In this document: in pieces, positions 52,529 through 61,496 of the stretch | How the letters are laid out: each line of letters starts with the position of its first letter | Numbering within the stretch: position 1 is the stretch's first letter | DNA from: CAYZTY01 sp964444665 | GTDB lineage: Bacteria > Planctomycetota > Phycisphaerae > Sedimentisphaerales > CAYZTY01 | Direction: 5' to 3' | DNA: 64,000 nucleotides | NCBI GenBank assembly: GCA_964444665.1 | Contig: CAYUIE010000009.1 | Coordinates: 70,514 to 134,513, forward strand | The notes under the pieces: generated by a model | Told to the model about the DNA's origin: nothing | What the model saw: only the letters and a program-made list of their open reading frames with translations | Database searches by the model: none | Position numbers and translations under genes: made by a program

Positions 52529-53542
52529 ATGGCCCGATTAAAGATAATCCAATCGAAAGCTGAGCTCGCGGATATCCCCAGAGCCCTTGCGCTCAGCGTC
52601 GGCAATTTCGACGGCGTCCATCTTGGCCACCAGCAAATCCTCGCTGCCAGCCGCGATATCGTCGAAAGCCGCGATCTGCCCGGGCTGGCCGTAATGGCCT
52701 TTGAGCCCCACCCATTCGCCGTTCTGCATCCCGAGAGTTTCCCCGGCCTGCTTACACCTCTGCCGCTAAAATCCCACCTCCTCGAGCAAAATGGAGCCGA
52801 TTACCTCATCATACTAAAGGATAGCTATGAGCTTCTCAATCTCTCGCCGGCTGATTTCATTGACCGCTTCCTGATGAAAAATATCAGCCCTTCTGTCATT
52901 GTCGAAGGCGTCAATTTTAATTTCGGCTACGGAAGAAGCGGTAATATAGATACTCTCAAAGACCTCAGCGCTCAATTCGGTTTTGAGTTGGTTGTCGTTC
53001 CACCTCGCCAAATCGAGCTGACCGCTGGCCGTCCGACGATGCTCTCCAGTTCACTGATTCGCGAGTTGCTTGCATCCGGCCGCGTCGAGGATTCCGCAAA
53101 GGCCCTCGGCAGATTCTACCGCTTGATTGGAGCTGTTGTCCCCGGCCGGGGAAAGGGTGCCCACCTGGGCTTCCCCACCGCCAATATTGAACCTGAAAGC
53201 CAGATTATTCCCGCTGAGGGTGTTTACGCAGGATTTGTGGAAATCGCTGATACTCACGATGCCGTCTGCAGGTTGGATGATAAAATCCCCGCCATCTTCA
53301 GTATCGGCAGGGCAAAGACCTTTGTGACCGAGCAGCATCTACTGACCGAGGCGCATATATTGACCGAAAAAGTCCCTGGCCTTCTGGGCAAATGGCTTGC
53401 TATGGACTTTGTCGCAAAAATCCGAAACCAGCAAAGATTTGAAAACGAGCAGGCCCTTTCCACGCAAATCGCAAAAGACTGCCAAACGGCAACGGAAATA
53501 TTAGCCACAGAGAAACAGAGACAAGCAGATAAAGAACTATAG
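52529..53542 (+). CDS. ribF: Bifunctional riboflavin kinase / FAD synthetase
   Basis: The 337-residue protein has the N-terminal nucleotidyltransferase (ALSVGNFDGVHLGHQQIL, VMAFEPHPFAVL, VVEGVNFNFGYGRSG) and the C-terminal flavokinase (RFYRLIGAVVPGRGKGAHLGFPTANI, EGVYAGFVEI). It makes FMN and FAD from riboflavin and ATP in the cytoplasm. Everything looks intact; the last ~25 residues are a charged tail beyond the family's normal end. It is 14 bp upstream of a GNAT gene, probably one transcript. No FMN riboswitch is visible upstream. Confidence 0.93.
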   Translation: MARLKIIQSKAELADIPRALALSVGNFDGVHLGHQQILAASRDIVESRDLPGLAVMAFEPHPFAVLHPESFPGLLTPLPLKSHLLEQNGADYLIILKDSYELLNLSPADFIDRFLMKNISPSVIVEGVNFNFGYGRSGNIDTLKDLSAQFGFELVVVPPRQIELTAGRPTMLSSSLIRELLASGRVEDSAKALGRFYRLIGAVVPGRGKGAHLGFPTANIEPESQIIPAEGVYAGFVEIADTHDAVCRLDDKIPAIFSIGRAKTFVTEQHLLTEAHILTEKVPGLLGKWLAMDFVAKIRNQQRFENEQALSTQIAKDCQTATEILATEKQRQADKEL

Positions 53543-53556
53543 CAAAAAGGATTAGG

Positions 53557-54111
53557 ATGCAGCGTTCCGAGATTTTTCAAAAGGTTGAAAGTTTGATAGG
53601 CGAGCAAACAATTCTTAAGCCTTGGGAATCGAAAATTGCGGATGAGATATTTGAGGCAACCGAGGAATCTCGTGAAAAGCTTTACCGATTCGTGCCCTGG
53701 AAAAATGAAACTGTGCAAGACGTAAAAGACTTTATTACACGTTCGATTAAGCAGCGAAGAGAGGGAACATCGCTTGACCTGTCAATACACGAAAGGAGTA
53801 GACAGCGCTTTGTTGGGGGAATTGCCGTACGTAAATTCGACCCTTTTACACCTCTGTGTGAGGTAGGTTATTGGATACGCTCATCAATGCATGGGCGAGG
53901 TTATGCGACCGATGCACTTTTGACGCTTTTGCAGTTCTGCCGTGATAAGTTGGAGTTGGTTCGTGTGGATGCCCGTGCAGCAGTGGAAAATATTGCGAGT
54001 CAGCGGGTATTGATAAAATGTGGTTTCAGGGAGGATGGTTTCAAGGAAAAGGCGATGCTGTGTCATGGCGTTTGGCAGGACATGAAACTATTTGGGAAAA
54101 TACTGACATAG
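53557..54111 (+). CDS. GNAT-family N-acetyltransferase (RimJ/RimL-like)
   Basis: The 184-residue acetyltransferase has GGIAVRKFDPFTPLCEVGYWIRSSMHGRGYATDALLTLLQFCRDKLEL, the acetyl-CoA loop (R-x-x-G-x-G/A written HGRGYA), and VENIASQRVLIKCGFREDG, typical of the RimJ/RimL branch. These enzymes acetylate ribosomal proteins or small amines. The sequence gives no specific substrate. It follows ribF by 14 bp. Downstream, 160 bp separate it from the NrnA-type gene. Confidence 0.82.
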   Translation: MQRSEIFQKVESLIGEQTILKPWESKIADEIFEATEESREKLYRFVPWKNETVQDVKDFITRSIKQRREGTSLDLSIHERSRQRFVGGIAVRKFDPFTPLCEVGYWIRSSMHGRGYATDALLTLLQFCRDKLELVRVDARAAVENIASQRVLIKCGFREDGFKEKAMLCHGVWQDMKLFGKILT

Positions 54112-54206
54112 CCGACTCATAAAAATAATAAATAAAAAAAGGCCGGAGATTAAATATTTGATGAATAAAGCCGAGCTCAATCGATTAACAACAAAATAAT
54201 TATACG

Positions 54207-54236
54207 TTGTTGATTATTCACGGCTGTTCATATACT
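54207..54236 (+). promoter_or_regulatory. Possible promoter for the NrnA-type gene
   Basis: TTGTTG (54207-54212) and TATACT (54231-54236) are 18 bp apart, about 38 bp before the start. Moderate match only. Confidence 0.4.
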
Positions 54237-54273
54237 ATTTTGTCTCGTATATAAGAAGCATTCAGGAGCTGCT

Positions 54274-55272
54274 GTGGTAAGCGATACTGACTTTCAAAAA
54301 GCGGTTGAATTGATTGATAAATCCTCCAATGTCCTGCTCACCACCCACACACGTCCCGATGGTGATGCCTGTGGTTGTGTAGCGACGCTCTCTGAGGTAT
54401 TGACCGCACTTGGCAAGAAGCCGAATCCGATACTACTCTCGCCTTTACCGCAGTGGTATAGCTTCTTATTTGACCGCAAACCGCTTGTCCTCGGCGATGA
54501 TTTAGCACCTGAGCAGCTAAAAAAAGCCCCATTTGCTGACTGCGATTTGGTTATTATCCTTGATACCAACTGCTACAGTCAGTTGCCCGGCCTTGAGGAT
54601 TTCCTGCAGCAGAATCGAAAAACTGTTCTTGTAATTGACCATCACGTAACCACCGATGGCCTGGGTCACATCGAGCTGATAGACTCCGCTGCTGCTGCGG
54701 CGGGCCAAATCGTACTTCAACTGTTAAACTTTGCCCATTGGCCCATAACCGAAAGAATAGCGAACTATCTCTTTCTGGCCATCGCTACAGACACCGGCTG
54801 GTTTCAGTTTGGCAACACTGACAGCCGTGCCCTCCGCGATTCAGCCGATTTGATTGACGCCGGTGCCGATGCAATCGAACTTCATCAAAGGATTTATCAG
54901 AATTATTCGACTGCTCGCTTCAGGCTTATGGTGATTACGCTTAGCCGGCTGCAGCTTCACTTCAGCGACCGCTTTGCAACGCAGTATTTGTTGAATAAGG
55001 ATTTCGATGAAACCGGTGCCAAGCGCCCCGACACCGAGAATTTCATTGACGAATGTCGCCGAATAAATTCCATCGAGGCTGCTGCCTTATTTGTAGAGTT
55101 ACCTGACGGCCGTTTCAAGGTTTCCCTGCGCAGTGCAGGCCCGGTTGATGTCCGCGAAATCGCCCAGAAATTCGGCGGCGGAGGCCATAAAAAAGCCGCC
55201 GGGACTTATCTACCAGGCCCGCTCGAGAGTGCTTTAAACACTATAAAAGATGAAATTTCCCGGCAGATGTAA
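54274..55272 (+). CDS. nrnA: DHH/DHHA1 phosphoesterase, NrnA-like oligoribonuclease
   Basis: The 332-residue protein has the DHH motifs: LLTTHTRPDGDACGCVATL, VIILDTNCYSQ, VIDHHVTTDGLG and AIATDTGWFQFGNT. The C-terminal DHHA1 domain contains FGGGGHKKAAG. NrnA-type enzymes degrade short RNA oligomers and remove phosphate from pAp. It is placed in the ribF region, as in many bacteria. The start is a GTG (54274) in GCTGTGGTAAGC; no better ATG lies upstream. All metal-binding residues seem present. Confidence 0.88.
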   Translation: MVSDTDFQKAVELIDKSSNVLLTTHTRPDGDACGCVATLSEVLTALGKKPNPILLSPLPQWYSFLFDRKPLVLGDDLAPEQLKKAPFADCDLVIILDTNCYSQLPGLEDFLQQNRKTVLVIDHHVTTDGLGHIELIDSAAAAAGQIVLQLLNFAHWPITERIANYLFLAIATDTGWFQFGNTDSRALRDSADLIDAGADAIELHQRIYQNYSTARFRLMVITLSRLQLHFSDRFATQYLLNKDFDETGAKRPDTENFIDECRRINSIEAAALFVELPDGRFKVSLRSAGPVDVREIAQKFGGGGHKKAAGTYLPGPLESALNTIKDEISRQM

Positions 55273-55276
55273 AAAG

Positions 55277-56851
55277 CTACTGACAATTACTCAGCCAATG
55301 ATACAGCACCGCCTTCAAATCCGTCAGATTGGCAGCGCCCTCTCCTGTAATATCACCTTCTAATCCGGGCCCGACAGCCAGCCAATCACCCGCCAGCAGC
55401 GCATAGTCTTTGAAGTCGATTTTACCGTCGGCATATATATCGACCTCGTTGCACTCATAGCACGCCCGGAGCCATTGCTCACAAAAAGCATTCAGGTCCC
55501 GCCCGTTGATTATATTATCATCAACTAAATCCGTATTCAGGGGATTCAGCTCTTCAAGCCATTCCTCGGCGAGAATGCAGTAATCCTCGAAATCGACAAA
55601 CCAGTCGTCCGTAAAATCGGCGCAGGGTATTACCGGGCCGACTTCACCGAAGATACCATAGCCTGAGCCGTCCTGCCCGTCGCTTTGCCAGACAACCACA
55701 AATTCGCCGCTTTGTTTCATTGCTATTGCTGGATACATCTGGTCGCCCGGGATGTAGGTATTAATTTGAAACTCATCTCCGTGGGCATCAACCCGGAACT
55801 CTGCACCGAGCGGCTCGCCTTTACTGTCGAATTTTTGCCCGAATACTCCCCATCCCTCGCCGTCCTGGGACTGGCTTTGCCATACTACAAGTAAATGCCC
55901 ATCGTCGTTTAGCGAAATAGCCGGCCATCTTTGTGCACCGCTGCGGTAGCTGTTTACTATGAATTGTTCGCTAAGACTTATACCCGTGCTGTGGTATCTT
56001 CTGGCGTAAATATCATCATTTAGATAGCTGTTTGGGTCGCCGTCCCACGCGATAAAAAAATTGCCGACGCCGTCTATCCCAACCGCCGGTCTTGTCAGCG
56101 ACGTGAATCCTGTCGTGCTTACCTGGAAGCCAAGGCCTTTTGCGCTCCCATCTGAATAATATCGCCGAACCATAACGTTGTTCAAAGCGCTCTCTCGCAC
56201 CCAAGCAACCACAAATTCCCCACTCTCGTCAATGCCCACGTCGGGATATCGGCAGCTCAGTGTTTGGCTGATTTCAAACTCCGCACCCGCAGGCTGGCCG
56301 TCGGCCGTATAACGTCTGCCGTAGATGGACCGATGGTCCGGCACGTTTGCATCCGGCATATTTTCCCATACGATGACACTCATCCCCGCTTCGTTCATTG
56401 CGATTCTTGACTCCATTTGTCTGCCGGCCGTTGTTGTGTTAATCATAAATTCCGCACCCACGGGCACACAATTGCTGTCGAATCTCTGCCCGTATACTTT
56501 TTCTTCATTTTCTTCCGGCCCATCCCAGACGACCGTGAAGTTCCCTTCTGCGTCCATTGCCACCGCCGGCCGTCTTTGGTTATTGTTTGTTGTTGTGTTG
56601 ATTTGAAACTCGCTGCCGAGTGGCTGACCGTCAGGCCCGAACTGCCGGCCGAAAATACCCCCGGAATCGCCGTCCTGCCGGTAACTATACCAGACGACCA
56701 CAAAATCTCCACTTGGGTGCATCGCTATATCAGCTTCTTTTTGGTCATTGGCTGTGTGCGTATTAACCTGGAATTCTCCCCGGTAGGCCAAAATACCCAC
56801 GAGAACAATTATCCCGGCCGCCAACCACTTCCCACCACGAAGACTCTCCAT
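55277..56851 (-). CDS. Exported repeat protein with three dockerin-like calcium loops
   Basis: The 524-residue protein has a signal peptide (AAGIIVLVGILAYRG), then about seven copies of a ~45-residue repeat with the pattern EFQVNT...P-A-I-A-M...G-x-F-V-V-V-W...G-x-x-GIFGQ-x-F-x-x-x-G-x-P-x-G. This resembles the tandem-strand blades of FG-GAP-like or beta-propeller proteins. The C-terminus has dockerin-like half repeats (DWFVDFEDYCILAEEWL, DGKIDFKDYALLAGDWL, GAANLTDLKAVLYHWL). It is presumably secreted and structural or binding, with no enzyme site visible. It is convergent with the NrnA gene, 4 bp away. Confidence 0.72.
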   Translation of the reverse strand: MESLRGGKWLAAGIIVLVGILAYRGEFQVNTHTANDQKEADIAMHPSGDFVVVWYSYRQDGDSGGIFGRQFGPDGQPLGSEFQINTTTNNNQRRPAVAMDAEGNFTVVWDGPEENEEKVYGQRFDSNCVPVGAEFMINTTTAGRQMESRIAMNEAGMSVIVWENMPDANVPDHRSIYGRRYTADGQPAGAEFEISQTLSCRYPDVGIDESGEFVVAWVRESALNNVMVRRYYSDGSAKGLGFQVSTTGFTSLTRPAVGIDGVGNFFIAWDGDPNSYLNDDIYARRYHSTGISLSEQFIVNSYRSGAQRWPAISLNDDGHLLVVWQSQSQDGEGWGVFGQKFDSKGEPLGAEFRVDAHGDEFQINTYIPGDQMYPAIAMKQSGEFVVVWQSDGQDGSGYGIFGEVGPVIPCADFTDDWFVDFEDYCILAEEWLEELNPLNTDLVDDNIINGRDLNAFCEQWLRACYECNEVDIYADGKIDFKDYALLAGDWLAVGPGLEGDITGEGAANLTDLKAVLYHWLSNCQ

Positions 56852-57002
56852 TATTAAATCCCCATTATTACAATAATTTTAGGACCGAGAATCTCTTGTG
56901 ACAAGTAAAAAGCTGAATACAACCTTGAGAATTATGCATCGATGGGGGTTTCTTTTTGTGCGAGGATTAATTTCACTGCAATACAGTTTTTTTACTAATT
57001 CA

Positions 57003-59183
57003 CTACTTCCTGTCAACCTGGTTGATCTGGAGCAGTTTACGTTGTGCGATGGGATTATTGGGGTCCAGCCTGAGAACTTGGCGATATTGCGATGCAGACT
57101 GTTCGATTTTGCCCTGCATAAGCAGCACGCCGGCAAGGGCCGTATGATACTCAACCTTTTCGGGACTCTGTTCAACAAGCTTGATAAATTGGTCGTGCGC
57201 TTTGTCTATTTTTTTTGTCTGTACGTAAATCACCCCCAGATTAAATCTTGCATCCTTGTCTTCGGGGTGCGTTTCCAGAATCTTGACAAAGAGTTTAGCG
57301 GCCTCCTCGAGCCGGCCCAGCCGAAACAGTACACTAACTAATCGTTTTGCCACGTCACTTTTATCATGCTCTTTGGAGCAGGCCATAGCTTTTTCGAGGT
57401 TAGCTGCCGCGCTTTGTAAATCACCAAGCATAAACTGGGTTGTTCCAAGACCCGTGTAAGCATCGGCAAAGTACCCAGAAAGCTGTACCGCGCGCGAGTA
57501 ATGCACTATCGCCTGGTTGAATTGCTGCTTTATATATAGAGCATTTGCAAGGTTGTAGTGTGTTACTGCGGCATCAGGCGCAATTTCCAGGGCCCGCTGA
57601 TAGTGTCTAATGGCTGTGTCATAATCGGCTTCTTTGGCCAGCAGCATACCCAGCGCAATGTGCGCATTTGGGTAGTCGTCATTCACAGCCAGGGCTTTTT
57701 CATAGAGTACTTTTGCCCGGCTATCATCTCCTCTCTCGGAGGAAGTCCAGCCTGCACAGTAATAGACCTCAGCCTCAAGGTCCAGCCCCTCAGGCACAAA
57801 AGGTCCGGGTATACTCGAAACCAGCGCCATCAAAACCATACACAAGAGCATTGCCGCTGATGACCGCCATTGCAGCCGCTTCAGTGAATCAGCCACGGTG
57901 AACAGGCCTGCACCGGCCATGATTGCCATCGGCACAATCAACGGCATACGATAACGCGACTCAATATGCGCAAGGATAATCGTAGGCGCATAAAGTAAAA
58001 GAAACAGCGGTATCACCGGCCAAGCCTGCCGCCATTTCCAAAGCAATCCCACGGCGGCGAGCGGCAGCAATATAACGAACGGAAAACCGAACGGACCGGC
58101 CTTCCATATAAGCGCTGCCAGCAGCGGTGAGAACCGGCGAAACAGGTACACATCAACATTGCCCGGCATCTCGCGCGAGCTGAGCAGATGCATTGTTTTA
58201 TTCCTCAGTCCGGCCAAAAACCGCTTGGGCTTGCTGCGAATGTTTTCGAACGCGGCATTATAGAAGTACTTTTGACTGGCCCACATATCGTTTTCGACGT
58301 CGTGTTGACTCGGCAGGTCGATGATTTTTTTCCAGGATATGCCGGGCCGGACCGTGGCCGCGTCGAAATCCGGGTGGTTGCCTATATACATATTCAGCCC
58401 GCCCGATGCCGGTAGAAAACCGAACTTGCCCGTCACCTCCGTGTTCACGGCCGAGACCGGCAGCACAATAGCGCAAAAACCAAAGACCGCCGGCATAATT
58501 GTAAGAAGCGCTCTGCTTCGCCTGCTTTCTTCTCGCAGCAGGCTCCAGATAAGCCACACAGAAGCCGCCGCCAGGAACGGCAGAAAGTTCGGCCGGGTTA
58601 TGACGCACAGGCCGCCGCACAAACCAAAGGCCGCAAACCAAATCGGCGTTTTTCGTCTGCGGACTTCCAGCAGCACAAGCATAATAACCACGGTCCAGAA
58701 TGTTACCCAGCCTGCAGGAATCAAATCCACTTCGTGAAAGATGAGTGGGCCGTAGAACGCCATCATCAGGCCCGCCGCCACTGCGCTTCTCAAATCGAAA
58801 ATCCGCCTCGCCAAAATATACACGAGTACGCAGGTAACAGACCCGAGCAGTATCTGGATTAGCTTTGCGACCAAAATACTGCTGCCGCTGAGCCGGTACA
58901 CGACAGACAGAAACAGCGGATAGAAAAACTGCTGCCAGAAAAACTCGATTTTCATCACGCCTTGTTCGGCGAAGAACCTCGCCATCCCGTCATAGCCCGC
59001 AGCGTCGACTATCGGCAGCGAAAACGTCGGGCTTACTCGGCTTTGATACAGGTACAATGCCCTTACCACAAAGGCCGCTACAAAAACCAAAACTCCCCAC
59101 CAGACCGCTCGCGACCGCGCAGTCCCTGCGCCATCGGGTGCCTGAATGTTATTTTTAGTAAGATGCTCGGATTTTTCTGCCAT
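57003..59183 (-). CDS. GT39-like membrane glycosyltransferase with C-terminal TPR array
   Basis: The 726-residue protein has ten or so helices in residues 25-450. The first outside loop has PIVDAAGYDGMARFFAEQGVMKIEFFWQQFFYPLFLSVVYRL, with an Asp in the place of the GT-C catalytic acid. The rest is a TPR array of about seven repeats (residues 480-720; e.g. YPNAHIALGMLLAKEADYDTAIRHYQRALEIAP). The membrane part likely transfers a sugar from a lipid carrier; the TPRs may bind the acceptor protein. The frame opens at a GTG at 59201, but the ATG at 59183 (MAEKSEHL) is the better start. It stands alone. Confidence 0.74.
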   Translation of the reverse strand: MAEKSEHLTKNNIQAPDGAGTARSRAVWWGVLVFVAAFVVRALYLYQSRVSPTFSLPIVDAAGYDGMARFFAEQGVMKIEFFWQQFFYPLFLSVVYRLSGSSILVAKLIQILLGSVTCVLVYILARRIFDLRSAVAAGLMMAFYGPLIFHEVDLIPAGWVTFWTVVIMLVLLEVRRRKTPIWFAAFGLCGGLCVITRPNFLPFLAAASVWLIWSLLREESRRSRALLTIMPAVFGFCAIVLPVSAVNTEVTGKFGFLPASGGLNMYIGNHPDFDAATVRPGISWKKIIDLPSQHDVENDMWASQKYFYNAAFENIRSKPKRFLAGLRNKTMHLLSSREMPGNVDVYLFRRFSPLLAALIWKAGPFGFPFVILLPLAAVGLLWKWRQAWPVIPLFLLLYAPTIILAHIESRYRMPLIVPMAIMAGAGLFTVADSLKRLQWRSSAAMLLCMVLMALVSSIPGPFVPEGLDLEAEVYYCAGWTSSERGDDSRAKVLYEKALAVNDDYPNAHIALGMLLAKEADYDTAIRHYQRALEIAPDAAVTHYNLANALYIKQQFNQAIVHYSRAVQLSGYFADAYTGLGTTQFMLGDLQSAAANLEKAMACSKEHDKSDVAKRLVSVLFRLGRLEEAAKLFVKILETHPEDKDARFNLGVIYVQTKKIDKAHDQFIKLVEQSPEKVEYHTALAGVLLMQGKIEQSASQYRQVLRLDPNNPIAQRKLLQINQVDRK

Positions 59184-59394
59184 TAAAGATTCGTCGCACA
59201 AAGTCGGGTTACTGATGCCACAAGTGAATTATAAGCAAAGCTCTTTTCTTGTAAAGACTCTGGTCTCGGAAGAAGTGGAATTATCCGGTATCGAGGCACG
59301 CTAAAAAGTGCTTGCATAAAAACACGAAATCGTTAGATTAATTGTGGTCGGAGTGATACGTAGATTCGAATTTGGTTAATCAAAGGAGTGGAAA

Positions 59395-59949
59395 ATGACT
59401 GAAGGCAGGTTAAACATAGTGATTTTATTGGCGTTGTTCGTCCTTGCCGGCTGTGCCACAGTGCCGGAAAAGCCGGAAGCAAGGGCGGTGCTCTCGGCCC
59501 AGGCCGATGAGGCCGTCGCTGAATTCAAAATGAAAGACCCCGGCATAGAGCGGTTCTTCAAAAATTCTTATGGTTATGCCGTCCTTCCGAAGGTCTTAAA
59601 AGGCGCCTTATGGATTGGCGGAGCATACGGCAAAGGCATAGTTTATACACGCGGCAGCAGGGTCGGTTATTGCAGTATGTCGCAGGCGACGCTCGGCCTG
59701 TCGTTTGGCGGCGAATACTTCCGAGAAGTCATCTTTTTCAGGGACGCCGAAGACTTCGACAATTTCAAAACGGGCCAGTTTACCTTCTCTGCACAGGTCA
59801 CCGGTGTGGCCCTGACGGCCGGCGCCGCCGCCAAGGCCGACTATAAGTCCGGAATGGCCGTCTTCGTAATACCTGAGAAGGGTCTGATGGTCGACGCCTC
59901 ACTCGGCGGCCAGAAATTCAAGTACGTACCTGTATATCCGGTTGACTAA
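59395..59949 (+). CDS. SYLF/YSC84-domain lipoprotein
   Basis: The 184-residue lipoprotein has a signal with lipobox LAGC, then the SYLF domain: NSYGYAVLPKVLKGALWIGGAYGKGIVYTRG, LGLSFGGEYFREVIFF and TAGAAAKADYKSGMAVFVIPEKGLMVDASLGGQKFKY. The family binds lipids in eukaryotes and is thought to sit on the outer membrane in bacteria. It starts at ATG 59395, with AAAGGAG ahead of it. No partner gene is near; the intergenic palindromes of the accessory end begin right after it. The function in bacteria is not established. Confidence 0.87.
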   Translation: MTEGRLNIVILLALFVLAGCATVPEKPEARAVLSAQADEAVAEFKMKDPGIERFFKNSYGYAVLPKVLKGALWIGGAYGKGIVYTRGSRVGYCSMSQATLGLSFGGEYFREVIFFRDAEDFDNFKTGQFTFSAQVTGVALTAGAAAKADYKSGMAVFVIPEKGLMVDASLGGQKFKYVPVYPVD

Positions 59950-60027
59950 ATCGTAAGGCGATATTTATCCATAGATTTCGCGTGGGATTATTTATCGATG
60001 TTTTTCCCACGAGTATCGAGATTGTAG

Positions 60028-60069
60028 GGTGGGGCACATCCTGAGTTTTGTCGAAGGCCTTGCCCCACC
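60028..60069. repeat. Palindrome interrupted by a TCCTGAG/TCGAAGG element
   Basis: GGTGGGGCA (60028-60036) and TGCCCCACC (60061-60069) are perfect 9-bp arms. Between them lie TCCTGAG (60039-60045), TTTTG, and TCGAAGG (60051-60057). The same inner element lies inside another palindrome at 62146-62184. Confidence 0.7.
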
Positions 60070-60138
60070 AATTAAAATTTATTTAGCCCCACGTTTCACG
60101 TGGGGTTGTTTACCCTTCGTGGCAATCTTCGTTTTGTC

Positions 60139-60171
60139 ATCCTGAGTCCCGGCGTGCTGGGATCGAAGGAT
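60139..60171. repeat. ATCCTGA-[GC-rich hairpin]-TCGAAGGAT element
   Basis: ATCCTGA (60139-60145) and TCGAAGGAT (60163-60171) flank an imperfect GC-rich hairpin (TCCCGGCGTGCTGGGA). A near-identical element with a perfect inner hairpin is at 62356-62388. Confidence 0.65.
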
Positions 60172-60433
60172 ACGCTGCACGCTGCACGTAATACGAAATG
60201 AGCAGAGTAATGGCTTAAGCAGTGATATAGTATCTTGTAAGGCCCTTTTGCACCCATTTTTGTGTAATTATACAATATTCCAATAATTTTCTTGACAATA
60301 TATGTTTTTATTATATCCTGATTCATCACCTGTTATAAGGTTCGAAGTGGGAAGGAGCCTCAATCCTAATAATGGGTATAATTCCCGGAATTACTAAGGT
60401 GCTGTTTTTTCGATTTATTTGGAGGAAGAAGAA

Positions 60434-61072
60434 ATGATGTGCAATAAGGTATTGTCTATTGTTGTTGGTCTGTCATTGTTGATTACAACTCAGGCTTTGC
60501 TGGCGGGACCGACAATCGGGGGCATTGAGTACATGGAATGCGGTTCGTCTGAAACGCTTACGGCAATCTTTGCACAGCCTGATGGCGGTGTTACTACCGG
60601 TATGTACTCTGATTTGATTAAGCTCTCTGTGACGGGTTATGGAGAATCAAGTTCTACGAGATTAAACGATGCCTTTTACGTTTTTTCTGATTTGAACCAT
60701 CAATCAGTCACACCTTCCGCTTCCAGTTCTTACTACCAGTTGGCTGTGAGCACCGGAATTCTACAGACCTATCAACCCGCGTACGAAGCCAAATACAGCA
60801 TCGTCTACGATTTGGATGCGGACCTTGAGGTCACACCTGCATATGTACCTGCCTACAGCTCGATTCACGAGTATAATTTTATTATTGACTTGGGCACGGC
60901 AGTTCCGAGTCTGGTACACTTCGGAGTGTCAAACGGAATTTTTTCCGATAATTCCGGGGCATACGATATTATGGTCTCCCAGTTGAAGCCTATTCCCGCT
61001 CCATCTGCATTGCTTCTTTGTACCTGCGGCCTGGGAGTCATCAGGTGGCTAAGAGGGCGACGAAAGCTCTAA
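60434..61072 (+). CDS. PEP-CTERM-type exported protein
   Basis: The 212-residue protein starts at ATG 60434 with GGAGGAAG as ribosome binding site (the frame also opens at a TTG at 60419). The signal peptide ends near TQALLA. The body is a Ser/Thr/Tyr-rich beta protein of unknown fold. The tail PIPAPSALLLCTCGLGVIRWLRGRRKL is a PEP-like motif, a hydrophobic stretch and a basic end, although the hydrophobic part is short and contains two Cys. It should be surface-targeted by an exosortase. An intrinsic terminator follows. Confidence 0.78.
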   Translation: MMCNKVLSIVVGLSLLITTQALLAGPTIGGIEYMECGSSETLTAIFAQPDGGVTTGMYSDLIKLSVTGYGESSSTRLNDAFYVFSDLNHQSVTPSASSSYYQLAVSTGILQTYQPAYEAKYSIVYDLDADLEVTPAYVPAYSSIHEYNFIIDLGTAVPSLVHFGVSNGIFSDNSGAYDIMVSQLKPIPAPSALLLCTCGLGVIRWLRGRRKL

Positions 61073-61099
61073 AAGAAACCTGCATAGCTGAATTATGAT

Positions 61100-61133
61100 A
61101 AGGGCTGTGAGCATGCGGCTTGCAGCCCTTTTT
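61100..61133 (+). terminator. Rho-independent terminator after the PEP-CTERM gene
   Basis: AAGGGCTGTGAGC (61100-61112) pairs with GCTTGCAGCCCTT (61118-61130), 13 bp including two G-T pairs, with a 5-nt loop and a T-run. It lies 28 bp after the stop codon. Confidence 0.82.
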
Positions 61134-61186
61134 CATTAACTCAGCCAACCCACTACCGCCCCACACCTTTCATTTAAAGCCCCTCG

Positions 61187-61438
61187 CAGAACCTCGCTAA
61201 CAGGCCGAAGCGAAAAGCGCCTGCTCGCTCGAAGTACAAAGGCCTCGAATGGGACAAGACCGCGAAGAAATGGAAGGCAAGAGTGCAGTTCGAAGGCAGA
61301 AAGTTTTACCTCGGCTCATTTGACACCGAACTCGCCGCCGCCCGCGCTTATGACCTCGCCGCAAAAAAAATCCAAAAAGATTTTTGTAGACCGAATTTCA
61401 ACGATAATAATACAACCCTCGACAGTGCCGAGGGCTAA
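61187..61438 (+). pseudogene. Truncated copy of the HNH-AP2 endonuclease gene (AP2 part only)
   Basis: From 61187 the DNA matches 63049-63243 of the intact gene over 195 bp with about ten mismatches and no gap. Translated, it gives QNLANRPKRKAPARSKYKG, then the AP2-like domain with WKARVQFEGRKFYLGSFDTE and ends in a different tail (CRPNFNDNNTTLDSAEG). Only three residues differ from the intact copy in the matching part. It lacks a start codon, the N-terminal half and the HNH motif, and a stop codon lies just upstream. It is therefore a duplicated fragment. The RAYT gene lies between the fragment and the intact gene. Confidence 0.8.
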
Positions 61439-61496
61439 TCTATTTTCGCGGAAAAATATGGTGATATCACAGGTTGTGTCATATCATTAATTCACT

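Larger units (their letters stand above)
59950..60433. other. Intergenic cluster of inverted repeats
   Basis: About 480 bp without a gene. It holds a 9-bp palindrome enclosing a TCCTGAG...TCGAAGG element (60028-60069), a CCCCACGT/ACGTGGGG hairpin (60087-60105), an ATCCTGA...TCGAAGGAT palindromic element (60139-60171) and an imperfect CGTGGG/CCCACG pair (about 59981-60011). TTGACA at 60292-60297 is followed by TATATC 14 bp later, too short for a clear promoter. Confidence 0.6.
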
